From Candidatus Accumulibacter vicinus (GTDB taxonomy: Bacteria; Pseudomonadota; Gammaproteobacteria; Burkholderiales; Rhodocyclaceae): 27,480 nt of DNA. The notes below the pieces were generated by a model that did not search any database, had not been told where the DNA came from, and saw only the letters and a program-made list of their open reading frames with translations. The stretch lies in NCBI GenBank assembly GCA_002425405.1, contig DIME01000152.1:16576-44055 (forward strand), written 5' to 3'. Shown in pieces: positions 1 through 12,735 of this stretch (position 1 is the stretch's first letter; the number at the start of each line of letters is the position of its first letter). A program made the translations under genes and the position numbers.

Positions 1-876
1 TCGAACATGATGTTCGTCAAGGATACGCCGAGCCGCCTCGATGATGTACGGGCGATGATCGCCAAGGTGGACATCCCCGCCCGACAGGTGATGATCGAAG
101 CGCGAATCGTTGAAGCCGGCGACTCGTTTGCCAAGAATCTGGGCATTCGTCTGTCCTTTGGTGCGACAAACAAGACCTCTACGGTAGATTCGGTCACCGG
201 CCGGGTAACCACGACTGTAGAGCAGGTCAAAGACAAAGGGTACATCGTCAATTCGGACCCCAGATCTTCGTCGTTCGGTCTCGTGAATCTGCCAGCGACG
301 CCAAGATCGGGGACCCCGGGACTGCTCAACCTGAGTCTGTACGACAACTCGCTGACACAGTTTCTCAACCTGGAAATTTCAGCACTGGAAGCTGACGGAC
401 GTGGCAAGGTGATCTCGAGTCCACGCGTGATGACGGCAAACCAGGTGGAAGCAATCATCGAGCAGGGAGTAGAGATTCCTTATCAACAGGCGACAAGTTC
501 CGGTGCCACCAGCATATCGTTCAGAAAGGCCAATCTCTCATTGAAGGTGAAGCCACAGATCACCCCGGATGGCAAGATCACCATGACCCTGGATGTCAAC
601 AAGGACACTCCGAATACCCGTTTGTCGACAGGGGCAGGGGTGGCGATCGATACCAAGCACGTCAAGACCGAAGTGCTGGTCGAGAATGGCGGCACGGTGG
701 TCATTGGCGGCATCTACACGCAGGAAAAGCGTACCAACACCCAGCGAATCCCGTTTCTCGGCGACCTTCCCTATGTTGGATGGATGTTCAAGAACCGGGA
801 ATGGATTGACGACAAGACCGAACTGCTGGTTTTCATCACACCGAGGATCGTCGTCGAGAATCTGTCGTTGCGCTGA
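1..876 (+). CDS. pilQ: Type IV pilus secretin PilQ, C-terminal part (5' end outside window)
   Basis: This is the C-terminal ~291 residues of an outer-membrane secretin; the frame is open at base 1, so the gene starts upstream. PilQ forms the multimeric outer-membrane channel through which type IV pili pass. The last N-domain leads into the secretin core, with VMIEARIVEA near residues 30-40 and the secretin signature at the end: VVIGGIYTQEK, then IPFLGDLPYVGWMFK, then ELLVFITPRIV just before the stop. The PilQ assignment over other secretins (GspD, PulD) rests on these C-terminal motifs and on aroK-aroB lying directly downstream, the classic pilMNOPQ-aroKB order. It ends 87 bases before aroK, and no clear terminator lies between, so read-through is plausible. 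Confidence 0.93.
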   Translation, partial: SNMMFVKDTPSRLDDVRAMIAKVDIPARQVMIEARIVEAGDSFAKNLGIRLSFGATNKTSTVDSVTGRVTTTVEQVKDKGYIVNSDPRSSSFGLVNLPATPRSGTPGLLNLSLYDNSLTQFLNLEISALEADGRGKVISSPRVMTANQVEAIIEQGVEIPYQQATSSGATSISFRKANLSLKVKPQITPDGKITMTLDVNKDTPNTRLSTGAGVAIDTKHVKTEVLVENGGTVVIGGIYTQEKRTNTQRIPFLGDLPYVGWMFKNREWIDDKTELLVFITPRIVVENLSLR

Positions 877-963
877 TCACTGCCTGTAGTATGTGTGCAT
901 AGGCGGCCAGCCGGGTGAGCTCCTGCTCCCATGGCCATCCTGAGCATGCGATAGAATAGGCGA

Positions 964-1485
964 GTGAACAACGACAAACGCAATGTCTACCTGGTTGGCC
1001 TGATGGGGGCCGGAAAAACGACCATCGGCAAGGCCCTGGCCAGGCGCCTGGCGTATCATTTTGTTGATACAGATCACGAGGTCGAAGCGCGCACCGGCGT
1101 CGGTCTGCCGACGATCTTTGAGATTGAAGGTGAGGAAGGCTTTCGCAAGCGCGAGGCACAGGTCATTGCCGAACTGGCTGACCGGGATGCTCAGGTTGTG
1201 GCGACCGGGGGCGGTGCCGTATTGCGGTCCGAGAACCGGCAGAACCTGCGAGCGAGTGGTCTGGTGATCTATCTCGATGTGCCGCTGCCAACGCTCCACG
1301 AACGGACGCGACACGACAAGAAGCGACCGCTGTTACAGGTCAGTGACCCACGCCAGAAGCTCCGGGAACTGCACGCACAGCGCGACCCGCTGTACCGTGA
1401 AGTCGCCGACCTGGTCGTCAGTGGCAGCCGAATCACGGTCCAGTCGGTTCTGAATTTGCTGATCAAGGAAGTGGGAGAGCCATGA
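964..1485 (+). CDS. aroK: Shikimate kinase
   Basis: Phosphorylates shikimate to shikimate 3-phosphate with ATP in the cytoplasmic shikimate pathway. The 173-residue product has normal family length. The Walker A loop GLMGAGKTT is at residues 12-20, DTDHE at 35-39 (Mg/shikimate region), FRKRE at 60-64 with the shikimate-binding arginine, the GGG loop at 82-84, and RPLL at 122-125 in the lid. The start is GTG at 964; no upstream in-frame start exists close by, and a start at Met14 would destroy the P-loop. A weak AGGCGA lies just upstream. The stop overlaps the aroB start in an ATGA arrangement, which indicates translational coupling. Confidence 0.96.
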   Translation: MNNDKRNVYLVGLMGAGKTTIGKALARRLAYHFVDTDHEVEARTGVGLPTIFEIEGEEGFRKREAQVIAELADRDAQVVATGGGAVLRSENRQNLRASGLVIYLDVPLPTLHERTRHDKKRPLLQVSDPRQKLRELHAQRDPLYREVADLVVSGSRITVQSVLNLLIKEVGEP

Positions 1486-2564
1486 AAACGCTGACGGTCG
1501 CACTCGGGGATCGTTCCTACCCGATTCATGTCGGGCGGGGGCTGATCGAGCGCGCCGAGTTGCTGATACTGCGGCAGCCGAAAGCGGCGATCGTCAGTAA
1601 CGTGACCGTCGCGCCGCTGTACCTGCAGCGCTTGGCGGACCCTTTGCGCCGGGCCGGCGTTGAAGTCGTCGAGATGGTGCTGCCCGATGGCGAACGGTTC
1701 AAGGACTGGCAAACCCTCAACTCGATTTTCGACGGACTGCTGGAGCGACGCTGCGAACGGTCAACAACCCTGATCGCCCTCGGTGGGGGAGTGGTTGGTG
1801 ACATCACGGGTTTCGCGGCGGCCTGTTTTCAGCGTGGCATGCCTTTCATCCAGGTGCCGACGACCCTGCTGGCCCAGGTCGATTCGTCGGTGGGTGGCAA
1901 GACCGGGATCAATCACCCTCTCGGCAAGAACATGATCGGGGCTTTCCATCAGCCACAGCTTGTGCTGGCCGATACCGATACCCTGAATACGTTGCCGGAC
2001 AGAGAGCTGCGGGCTGGCCTGGCAGAAGTGATCAAGTACGGTTTGATCAGGGATTTGCCCTTTCTTGAGTGGCTGGAGGCTAACCTGGAGTCCCTGCTGT
2101 CTCGTGAACCGGTTGCCCTGGCTGAAGCGATTTGCCGTTCGTGCAGGAACAAGGCGGAAGTGGTGGTCGCTGACGAACGTGAGGCGGGCGAGCGAGCCCT
2201 GCTCAACCTCGGCCATACCTTCGGGCATGCGATTGAAACCGGCGTTGGCTATGGCGAATGGCTGCACGGTGAGGCTATTGCGGCGGGTTCGCTGATGGCG
2301 GCCGAACTGTCGTCGCTGCTGGGCTGGATCGACCGGCATGACCTTCTGCGTGTCGAGCGGCTTTTTCAGCGCGCAGGCTTGCCAGTGTGCGGGCCGGCCT
2401 TGAACGTCGAGCGCTATCTCGAATTGATGCAGCACGACAAGAAGGTTCAGGATGGCAAGCTCCGCCTGGTTCTTCTGAAGAAGCTCGGGCAGGCGGTGCT
2501 CAGCGACGCAGCACCACTGGCCGAAATCCGCAGGGCCATTGGCGCGCGCTCTGCGCATGCCTGA
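1482..2564 (+). CDS. aroB: 3-dehydroquinate synthase
   Basis: Converts DAHP to 3-dehydroquinate, the second step of the shikimate pathway, using NAD+ and a divalent metal. The 360 residues match the bacterial family length. The nucleotide-binding GGGVVGD is at residues 101-107, followed by the conserved block VPTTLLAQVDSSVGGKTGIN and GKNMIGAFHQP. Later LNLGHTFGHAIE and the HGEAIAAG segment carry metal-binding histidines. It starts at the ATG inside aroK's stop (4-base overlap), preceded by GGGAG about 5 bases upstream. Its 3' end overlaps the following dGTPase-like gene by 8 bases, so aroK-aroB-dgt are probably one transcript. Confidence 0.97.
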   Translation: MKTLTVALGDRSYPIHVGRGLIERAELLILRQPKAAIVSNVTVAPLYLQRLADPLRRAGVEVVEMVLPDGERFKDWQTLNSIFDGLLERRCERSTTLIALGGGVVGDITGFAAACFQRGMPFIQVPTTLLAQVDSSVGGKTGINHPLGKNMIGAFHQPQLVLADTDTLNTLPDRELRAGLAEVIKYGLIRDLPFLEWLEANLESLLSREPVALAEAICRSCRNKAEVVVADEREAGERALLNLGHTFGHAIETGVGYGEWLHGEAIAAGSLMAAELSSLLGWIDRHDLLRVERLFQRAGLPVCGPALNVERYLELMQHDKKVQDGKLRLVLLKKLGQAVLSDAAPLAEIRRAIGARSAHA

Positions 2565-3702
2565 CCTTGCTCCGTACGCGGTCACGGCGCTCAACTCACG
2601 CGGTCGCCGTTATTCCGACAGCGAACCCGTCCATCGCAGCGAGTTCCAGCGCGACCGTGACCGGATCATCCATTCGACGGCCTTTCGACGCCTCGAATAC
2701 AAGACGCAGGTGTTCGTCAATCACGAAGGTGATCTCTTTCGTACCCGCCTGACACACAGCCTCGAAGTCGCCCAGATCGCGCGTGGAATCGCGCGTTCGC
2801 TACAACTCAACGAGGATCTGGCCGAAGCCATTTCGCTTGCTCACGATCTCGGTCATACGCCTTTTGGCCATGCCGGGCAGGATGCGCTCAACGATTGCAT
2901 GCGCGCACATGGAGGCTTTGAGCACAATCTGCAGAGTCTGCGAACGGTTGACCTGCTGGAGGAGCGCTACGCTGCTTTTGATGGCCTCAACCTCTGTTTT
3001 GAGACCCGCGAAGGCATTGTCAAGCATTGCTCCTTGGACAACGCTCGTCAGCTTGGAAAACTCGGCGAGCGTTTCATCAGACACACACAACCGTCGCTCG
3101 AGGCGCAGATCTGCAACCTGGCGGATGAAATCGCCTATAACAATCATGACGTGGACGACGGATTGCGCGCCGGGCTGATCACGCTCGAACAGCTTCAGGA
3201 AGTCAGCCTGTTTTCCCTGCACATTGCCGATGTCCGGAAAGTCTACCCCGAACTGAACGGGCGCCGCTTGATCCACGAAACTATCCGGCGCATGATCAAT
3301 ACCCTGGTTTGCGACCTGATCGAGACCACCAAAACCCACATCGCACGGCAAAGGCCGCGGGATCTTGCCGAGGTGCACCTGGCGCCGCCATTGGTGGCGT
3401 TCTCGGACGATTTATACGCGGCGCAGCGCCAACTTAAGCGCTTCCTGCATATCCGACTCTATCAGCACTATCAGGTTCTGCGGATGGCCAGCAGGGCGCA
3501 ACGTATCGTCAGAGATCTATTTTCCGCCTTTGTCAGCAATCCGCGCTTGCTGCCCCCGCAATATCAGGTCCTTGCCGATGGGGGTGACCAAGTCCGCAGG
3601 GTGGCCGATTATATCGCCGGGATGACCGATCGCTATGCCGTCAAGGAACATCGCCGCTTGTTTGCGGTGGGTCTGGAGGGTGCGGTGGGTCTGGAGGGCT
3701 GA
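2557..3702 (+). CDS. dgt: Deoxyguanosinetriphosphate triphosphohydrolase-like protein (HD domain)
   Basis: Predicted dNTP triphosphohydrolase that releases tripolyphosphate from deoxynucleoside triphosphates. I chose ATG at 2557 (381 aa), which overlaps the aroB stop by 8 bases; a TTG at 2539 would add six residues. The HD-superfamily metal ligands are visible: H67 in RLTHSLEVAQ, then H96-D97 in AHDLGHTPFGHAG, with H100 and H105. N-terminal RDRDRIIHSTAFRRL is typical of the dGTPase family, and the length fits the type-2 dGTPase-like group of proteobacteria rather than E. coli Dgt (about 505 aa). The extreme C-terminus contains AVGLEG twice, encoded by an 18-bp perfect tandem duplication. Confidence 0.93.
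   Translation: MPDLAPYAVTALNSRGRRYSDSEPVHRSEFQRDRDRIIHSTAFRRLEYKTQVFVNHEGDLFRTRLTHSLEVAQIARGIARSLQLNEDLAEAISLAHDLGHTPFGHAGQDALNDCMRAHGGFEHNLQSLRTVDLLEERYAAFDGLNLCFETREGIVKHCSLDNARQLGKLGERFIRHTQPSLEAQICNLADEIAYNNHDVDDGLRAGLITLEQLQEVSLFSLHIADVRKVYPELNGRRLIHETIRRMINTLVCDLIETTKTHIARQRPRDLAEVHLAPPLVAFSDDLYAAQRQLKRFLHIRLYQHYQVLRMASRAQRIVRDLFSAFVSNPRLLPPQYQVLADGGDQVRRVADYIAGMTDRYAVKEHRRLFAVGLEGAVGLEG
3663..3698 (+). repeat. 18-bp perfect tandem duplication at the dgt 3' end
   Basis: TGCGGTGGGTCTGGAGGG occurs twice head to tail (3663-3680 and 3681-3698), ending four bases before the end of the dgt stop codon. It adds six residues (AVGLEG) in frame and looks like a recent replication-slippage product. 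Confidence 0.9.
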
Positions 3703-3703
3703 G

Positions 3704-3723
3704 AAACCCTGCGGGCGGGGTTT
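3704..3723. terminator. Weak hairpin between convergent dgt and CBS-domain genes
   Basis: A 6-bp stem AAACCC/GGGTTT with an 8-base loop lies directly after the dgt stop, and the other arm ends in TTT. It could act in either direction between the two convergent genes, but the stem is short and the T-run is only three bases. Confidence 0.3.
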
Positions 3724-3750
3724 GCCGCGCGTCGGCGAGCAGCGTGCGTG

Positions 3751-4212
3751 CTAAGGCGACGGCCAATCCTTGATGTATGCCTTGAGCAACTTGTTTTCCA
3801 GGTTGCGCTCTTCGAGCACGGCCTTGGCGACATCGTGAAAGGAGACGATCCCGACAATGGTATTTTCTTCCATGACCGGCACATAGCGAGTGTGCGTGTC
3901 CACCATGATTCGGCGCAATTCGTCGACGTCCATGTCCGGATCAGCGGTTGGGGGGTTGCGGTCCATCGCCTCGATGACCAGAATTTCGGCAATCGGTGGC
4001 GTTGGCCCGACCCGGCGCTCGGTCTGGCGTTTGGCGAGGATTGCCATGACTTCACGGAAAGTCAGCATTCCTGCCAACTTGCCTCCCTCCATGACGATCA
4101 CCGAGCCGATGTCATTTTCGGCCATCATGATGACCGCTTCCGAAAGAGGCGAGTCGGGATGTACGGCAAACAGTGCTGAATCTTTGACCTGCAGAACTTC
4201 TTTGACCTCCAT
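3751..4212 (-). CDS. Small two-CBS-domain protein
   Basis: A 153-residue stand-alone protein made of two CBS domains. These domains bind adenosyl ligands (AMP, ATP, SAM or NAD(H) in characterised cases) and usually regulate a partner. CBS1 covers about residues 8-65 (DSALFAVHPDSPLSEAV ... GSVIVMEGGKLAGMLTFREV). CBS2 covers about 85-140 (MDRNPPTADPDMDVDELRRI ... YVPVMEENTIVGIVSFHDV). The start at 4212 is supported by a strong Shine-Dalgarno (AGGGGGTGA) immediately upstream; the frame stays open further upstream, but without CBS-like sequence. It converges with dgt and lies downstream of pntB in the same direction, separated by a terminator, so it is probably transcribed on its own. Partner and ligand are unknown. 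Confidence 0.9.
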   Translation of the reverse strand: MEVKEVLQVKDSALFAVHPDSPLSEAVIMMAENDIGSVIVMEGGKLAGMLTFREVMAILAKRQTERRVGPTPPIAEILVIEAMDRNPPTADPDMDVDELRRIMVDTHTRYVPVMEENTIVGIVSFHDVAKAVLEERNLENKLLKAYIKDWPSP

Positions 4213-4310
4213 GTCACCCCCTAGAGATAGGATAGCTGGCGGATGCGCCCTTGCACTCATCACCGCGATTCTACCAGATGTCGATCTGCATCCGAAAAGT
4301 TCGCCCCCCT

Positions 4311-4342
4311 GAAAAGCACAACGCCCGCACATGCGGGCGTTG
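4311..4342 (-). terminator. Rho-independent terminator downstream of pntB
   Basis: An inverted repeat CAACGCCCGCA/TGCGGGCGTTG (11-bp GC-rich stem, 2-base loop) at 4319-4342 is followed on the - strand by GTGCTTTTC, a short T-run. It begins 28 bases past the pntB stop and is well placed to end the pntAB transcript before the CBS-domain gene. Confidence 0.75.
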
Positions 4343-4369
4343 CGGGGCGAACGAGGAAGGATTCCCCGA

Positions 4370-5788
4370 TCAGCTCTTCAGGGCAACCAGCACCTCATCG
4401 AGCATCTTCTTGGCATCGCCAAAGAGCATGCGGTTGTTTTCCTTGTAGAAGAGTGGATTGTCCACGCCGGCGTAGCCGGAGGCCATGCTGCGCTTCATGA
4501 CGATCGAAGTCTTGGCCTTCCACACCTCGAGCACCGGCATGCCGGCGATCGGGCTGCTCGGATCATCCTGCGCAGCCGGATTGACGATGTCGTTGGCGCC
4601 GATGATCATCGCCACATCGGTGGTCGGGAAGTCGTCGTTGAGTTCGTCCATTTCGAAGACGATATCGTAGGGTACCTTGGCTTCGGCGAGGAGCACGTTC
4701 ATGTGGCCGGGCATGCGGCCGGCCACCGGGTGAATGCCGAAGCGCACGTTGACGCCTTTCTCGCGCAGCAGACGAGTGATTTCGTAGACCGTATGTTGGG
4801 CTTGCGCGACCGCCATCCCGTAACCCGGGACGATGATCACGTTCTTGGCCTCACGCAACAACTCGGCCGTTTCCGGCGCACTGATCGGCACCACTTCGCC
4901 GGCCGGTTGAGCGCCACCAACGGCCGCTGCAGGCGTTCCTCCGGTCGTACCGAAGCCGCCGGCGATGACGCTGATGAAATGGCGATTCATCGCCGCACAC
5001 ATGATGTAAGACAGGATCGCGCCGCTCGAGCCGACCAGGGCACCGGTGACGATCAGCAGGTCGTTCGACAGCATGAAGCCGGTTGCCGCCGCCGCCCAAC
5101 CGGAGTAGCTGTTGAGCATCGAGACCACCACCGGCATGTCGGCACCGCCGATCGCCATCACCATGTGGATGCCGAACAGCAGGGCGATGACGGTCATCAC
5201 CACCAGCGGTGTCATGCCGTCGCTGATCGAGCTGGCGTGCAGGAATTCCCGGCCGAAGTAAATGACGACCAGTAGGCCGGCGAGGTTGATCCAGTGGCGC
5301 GCCGGGAGCAGCAGTGGGTTACCCGAGATCTTGCCGGACAACTTGCCGAAGGCGATGACCGAGCCGGAAAAGGTGACGGCACCGATCAAGATGCCGACAT
5401 AGATTTCGACCTCGTGGATCGCTTTTTCGGCCCCGGTCATGCCGGTCGCCGTGACCGGGTCGATGTAGTTGGCAAAACCGACCAGCATCGCCGCGAGGCC
5501 GACCATGCTGTGCATCAATGCGACCAGTTCGGGCATCTGGGTCATCTGGACGGTTCGTGCGGCATAGATGCCGATCGTCGCACCGACCGCCATCGCGCCG
5601 ATCAGCCACGCGTAACCGGCGCTGCCGACACGCGGACCGAAGACCGTCGCCAGAACGGCGATGGTCATGCCGATGATCCCGTAGAGGTTGCCGCGGCGGG
5701 AGGTCTCCTGATTGCTGAGGCCGCCGAGGCAGAGAATGAAAAGAATCGTTGCTCCGAGATAGGAGACGGTTGCCAAGCTTTCAGACAT
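4370..5788 (-). CDS. pntB: NAD(P) transhydrogenase subunit beta
   Basis: Membrane subunit of the proton-translocating transhydrogenase, which couples the proton gradient to NADPH formation from NADH. It has about 472 residues (E. coli PntB is 462). The N-terminal part is a series of hydrophobic segments (TVSYLGATILFILCLGGLS, then GIIGMTIAVLATVFGP and others to about residue 260). An Ala/Gly/Pro-containing linker leads to the C-terminal NADP(H)-binding dIII domain with VIIVPGYGMAVAQAQH and GANDIVNPAAQDDPSSPIAG. Three starts are possible (TTG 5797, ATG 5794, ATG 5788). I prefer 5788 because the GGAG overlapping the pntA stop lies 9 bases upstream of it. It follows pntA directly and is surely co-transcribed. 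Confidence 0.96.
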   Translation of the reverse strand: MSESLATVSYLGATILFILCLGGLSNQETSRRGNLYGIIGMTIAVLATVFGPRVGSAGYAWLIGAMAVGATIGIYAARTVQMTQMPELVALMHSMVGLAAMLVGFANYIDPVTATGMTGAEKAIHEVEIYVGILIGAVTFSGSVIAFGKLSGKISGNPLLLPARHWINLAGLLVVIYFGREFLHASSISDGMTPLVVMTVIALLFGIHMVMAIGGADMPVVVSMLNSYSGWAAAATGFMLSNDLLIVTGALVGSSGAILSYIMCAAMNRHFISVIAGGFGTTGGTPAAAVGGAQPAGEVVPISAPETAELLREAKNVIIVPGYGMAVAQAQHTVYEITRLLREKGVNVRFGIHPVAGRMPGHMNVLLAEAKVPYDIVFEMDELNDDFPTTDVAMIIGANDIVNPAAQDDPSSPIAGMPVLEVWKAKTSIVMKRSMASGYAGVDNPLFYKENNRMLFGDAKKMLDEVLVALKS

Positions 5789-5800
5789 GTTCATCAACTC

Positions 5801-7393
5801 CTATTTGCGGAACATTGCCAGCATGCGCTGGGTTACGGCGAAACCACCGAACATGTTGATGGTCGCCAGGACGATGGCACCGATCGCCAGCCAGCGAATC
5901 CAGTCTTCCGGACGATCGAGTCCGGTTTCGATCGGCGGCGCGATCTGGACCAGCGCGCCGATGGCAATGATGCTGCTGACGGCGTTGGTGACGCTCATCA
6001 GCGGTGTATGCAGGGCCGGCTTGACGTTCCACACGACCATGTAGCCGACGAAGCAGGCGAGGACGAAGACCGTGAAATGACCGAGGAAGGCGGGTGGCGC
6101 ACTGGCGCCGATGAACCAGAAGAGAGCCGCTGCAGCAGCAAACATGACGGCAACGCCGGTTCCCGAAGCGGGTTCACTGGCCTTGCCGTGACCGTGCGGC
6201 TTTTTCGTGGCAGCCACGGGCTGGGCCGCCGCCGGTGCCGCAACTGGCGCTGCCGACGGCTTGGGTGCCGGGGGCGGCCAAGTCACGTTGCCTTCCTTGA
6301 TAACCGTCAGGCCGCGGATGGCTTCGTCCTCCATGTTGACGTCGATGATGCCGTCCTTGGTCTTGCACAGTTCCTCGGCAAGGCGCAACAGGTTGGTGCT
6401 GTACAGCGTCGACGACTGCCGCGCCAAGCGGCTGACCAGGTCGGTGTAACCGATGATGGTGACGTCGTGCTTCACCACCGCCTGGCCCGGCTCGGTCAAC
6501 TCGCAGTTGCCACCCTGTTCGGCGGCCATGTCGACGATCACGCTGCCCGGCTTCATTGAGCGGACCATCTCGGCAGTGATCAGCCTGGGCGCCGGTTTGC
6601 CAGGGATCAGCGCGGTCGTGATGATGATGTCGACCTCTCGGGCCTGTTTGGCGTACATGTCGCGCTGGGCCTTCTGGAAGCCCTCGCTCATCACCTTGGC
6701 GTAACCACCGCCGCCGGAACCTTCTTCGTCGTAATCGACCTTGACGAATTCGCCGCCCAGCGACGCGACCTGATCGGCCACTTCGGCACGCGTGTCGTTG
6801 GCACGAACGATGGCGCCGAGGTTGGCGGCCGTGCCAATCGCCGCCAGGCCGGCCACGCCGGCACCGGCAACGAAAACCTTGGCCGGCGGAACCTTGCCCG
6901 CCGCCGTGATCTGGCCATTGAAAAAGCGACCAAAGGCGTTGGCGGCCTCGATGACGGCGCGGTAGCCCGCGACGCCAGCCTGGGAAGTCAACGCGTCCAT
7001 CTTCTGGGCGCGCGAGAGCGTGCGCGGCAGCGAGTCGATGGCCAGCACGGTCACCTTGCGGGCCGCGAGCTGCTGCAGGAGTTCCGGGTTCTGCGCCGGC
7101 CAGATGAAGCTGACCAGCGTACTTCCCTGGCGCATCAGGCCGACTTCTTCGGCCGACGGGCCGCGTACCTTGAAGATGATGTCCGACGAAGACCAAAGGT
7201 TGGCCGCTCCTTCGGCGATCGCAGCGCCGGCAGCCTTGTACGCGTCGTCCGAGATGTTCGCGGCGTCGCCGGCGCCGGATTCGACCAGCACGGCGAAACC
7301 CAGCTTGATCAGTTTTTCAACGACTTCGGGTACGGTCGCAACCCGTTTTTCTCCTGCAGCAGTCTCTCTGGGAACTCCGATTGTGAGCGGCAT
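5801..7393 (-). CDS. pntA: NAD(P) transhydrogenase subunit alpha
   Basis: NAD(H)-binding subunit of the transhydrogenase, in the undivided form that carries both the soluble dI domain and the alpha-side membrane helices (530 aa; E. coli 510). The N-terminus MPLTIGVPRETAAGEKRVA is diagnostic of the AlaDH/PNT family. The Rossmann region KVFVAGAGVAGLAAIGTA and VDMAAEQGGNCELT mark dI. A low-complexity Ala/Pro linker, ending in a KKPHGHGK stretch, joins it to about four C-terminal membrane helices (VMFAAAAALFWFIGAS, FLGHFTVFVLACFVGYMV, VTNAVSSIIAIGALV, WLAIGAIVLATINMFGG). ATG at 7393 follows GGAGGA by about 5 bases. It is divergent from gltB and leads the pntA-pntB operon. Confidence 0.96.
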   Translation of the reverse strand: MPLTIGVPRETAAGEKRVATVPEVVEKLIKLGFAVLVESGAGDAANISDDAYKAAGAAIAEGAANLWSSSDIIFKVRGPSAEEVGLMRQGSTLVSFIWPAQNPELLQQLAARKVTVLAIDSLPRTLSRAQKMDALTSQAGVAGYRAVIEAANAFGRFFNGQITAAGKVPPAKVFVAGAGVAGLAAIGTAANLGAIVRANDTRAEVADQVASLGGEFVKVDYDEEGSGGGGYAKVMSEGFQKAQRDMYAKQAREVDIIITTALIPGKPAPRLITAEMVRSMKPGSVIVDMAAEQGGNCELTEPGQAVVKHDVTIIGYTDLVSRLARQSSTLYSTNLLRLAEELCKTKDGIIDVNMEDEAIRGLTVIKEGNVTWPPPAPKPSAAPVAAPAAAQPVAATKKPHGHGKASEPASGTGVAVMFAAAAALFWFIGASAPPAFLGHFTVFVLACFVGYMVVWNVKPALHTPLMSVTNAVSSIIAIGALVQIAPPIETGLDRPEDWIRWLAIGAIVLATINMFGGFAVTQRMLAMFRK

Positions 7394-7919
7394 TCATTCC
7401 TCCATCATGTGTATTGCCAGTATTTTCAAAATAACCGGTTCGCAGGGCGCGAAACCAGCCTTCCCCAAAAAAATCTCCAGTCACGGTCTTCAACTCGCTC
7501 GGAAAAGTCCCTGTCGGCAATCGCTACCGGGCAATCTTCCCCCTGCTTGTGGCGCAGCCGGCCAGACAAGCCGCCAATCTGAGCTTAGCACAAGTCCGGC
7601 GCGGACTTTACCATGACCAAACGTCAGAAAAAACGCGCTGCATCTGTGAGCCAAACGATCGCGACGAACCGGGAAAGGTGTGGCCGTCCCTTTTCTGGAT
7701 GGTTGCATGCACGCCTTGCTGACGCCGAACAGGAAATCATGGCTTGCCGCAGGGGGGGACGTTGAAGCTGCAGCAAAAAAATTGCCTTGATGGGCATGAA
7801 TATTGCTTGATTTCTGACTTGGGATGCCGATCTGTCGGGCAGTCGTGCAAGAGCATCGGGCGCCTCTTTTCGGTGCCAGGGAGACGATTTCGTGCACTTT
7901 CTTGGTGCGGCGCAGCATC
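7394..7919. other. Gene-free divergent spacer between pntA and gltB
   Basis: About 526 bases in which I recognise no gene. Open frames here (one on the - strand of about 140 codons ending near 7490) have no recognisable domain and no Shine-Dalgarno. The stretch contains a perfect 7-bp hairpin AAGTCCG-GCG-CGGACTT at 7592-7608, a short poly-A near 7775 and several A/T-rich patches. The pntA promoter should lie within it, but I could not place one with confidence. Confidence 0.6.
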
Positions 7920-7948
7920 TTGAATGGTTGAGCTATTCAGGGTATAGT
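7920..7948 (+). promoter_or_regulatory. Sigma70-type promoter for gltB-gltD
   Basis: TTGAAT (-35, 7920-7925) and TATAGT (-10, 7943-7948) are separated by exactly 17 bases. This is a close match to the housekeeping consensus, about 100 bases upstream of the gltB start and in the right direction. Transcription would begin near 7955. Confidence 0.7.
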
Positions 7949-8056
7949 CGCCAGTCCCCGTGAGTGGCCCGGTTGATCGGTTTTGCGCCGGACGTCGTGA
8001 CGTTTCAATCAGGGCCTGCCTGGGTACTGTCTTTGTTTTTTGAGGATTCGAGTGTG
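7949..8056 (+). promoter_or_regulatory. gltB 5' leader with pairing arms and T-run
   Basis: The predicted leader of about 100 nt contains outer arms GGCCC (7966-7970) and GGGCC (8012-8016) around an inner hairpin ACGTC-GT-GACGT (7992-8003). A T-rich run (8031-8041) follows and merges with the GAGG ribosome-binding site at 8042-8045. It matches no riboswitch class I know; a regulatory role is only a possibility. Confidence 0.3.
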
Positions 8057-12733
<4,677 letters not shown>

Positions 12734-12735
12734 GG

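Noticed and set aside
952..957. TAGAAT as a -10 box for a leaderless aroK transcript
   Set aside because: It lies only six bases before the GTG start and has no -35 at the right distance; aroK probably depends on read-through from pilQ.
4331..5275. Long + strand open frame (about 314 codons) opposite pntB
   Set aside because: Composition rich in His, Arg, Asp and Gly with no domain, lying fully antisense to a clear transhydrogenase gene; a GC-driven shadow frame.
5294..6559. Long + strand open frame (about 421 codons) opposite pntB/pntA
   Set aside because: Same low-complexity Asp/Arg/His composition and no Shine-Dalgarno; antisense shadow of pntAB.
7490..7918. A - strand open frame of about 142 codons in the pntA-gltB spacer
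   Set aside because: No domain, no ribosome-binding site, and an atypical Ser/Arg/Cys-rich composition; not supported as a gene.
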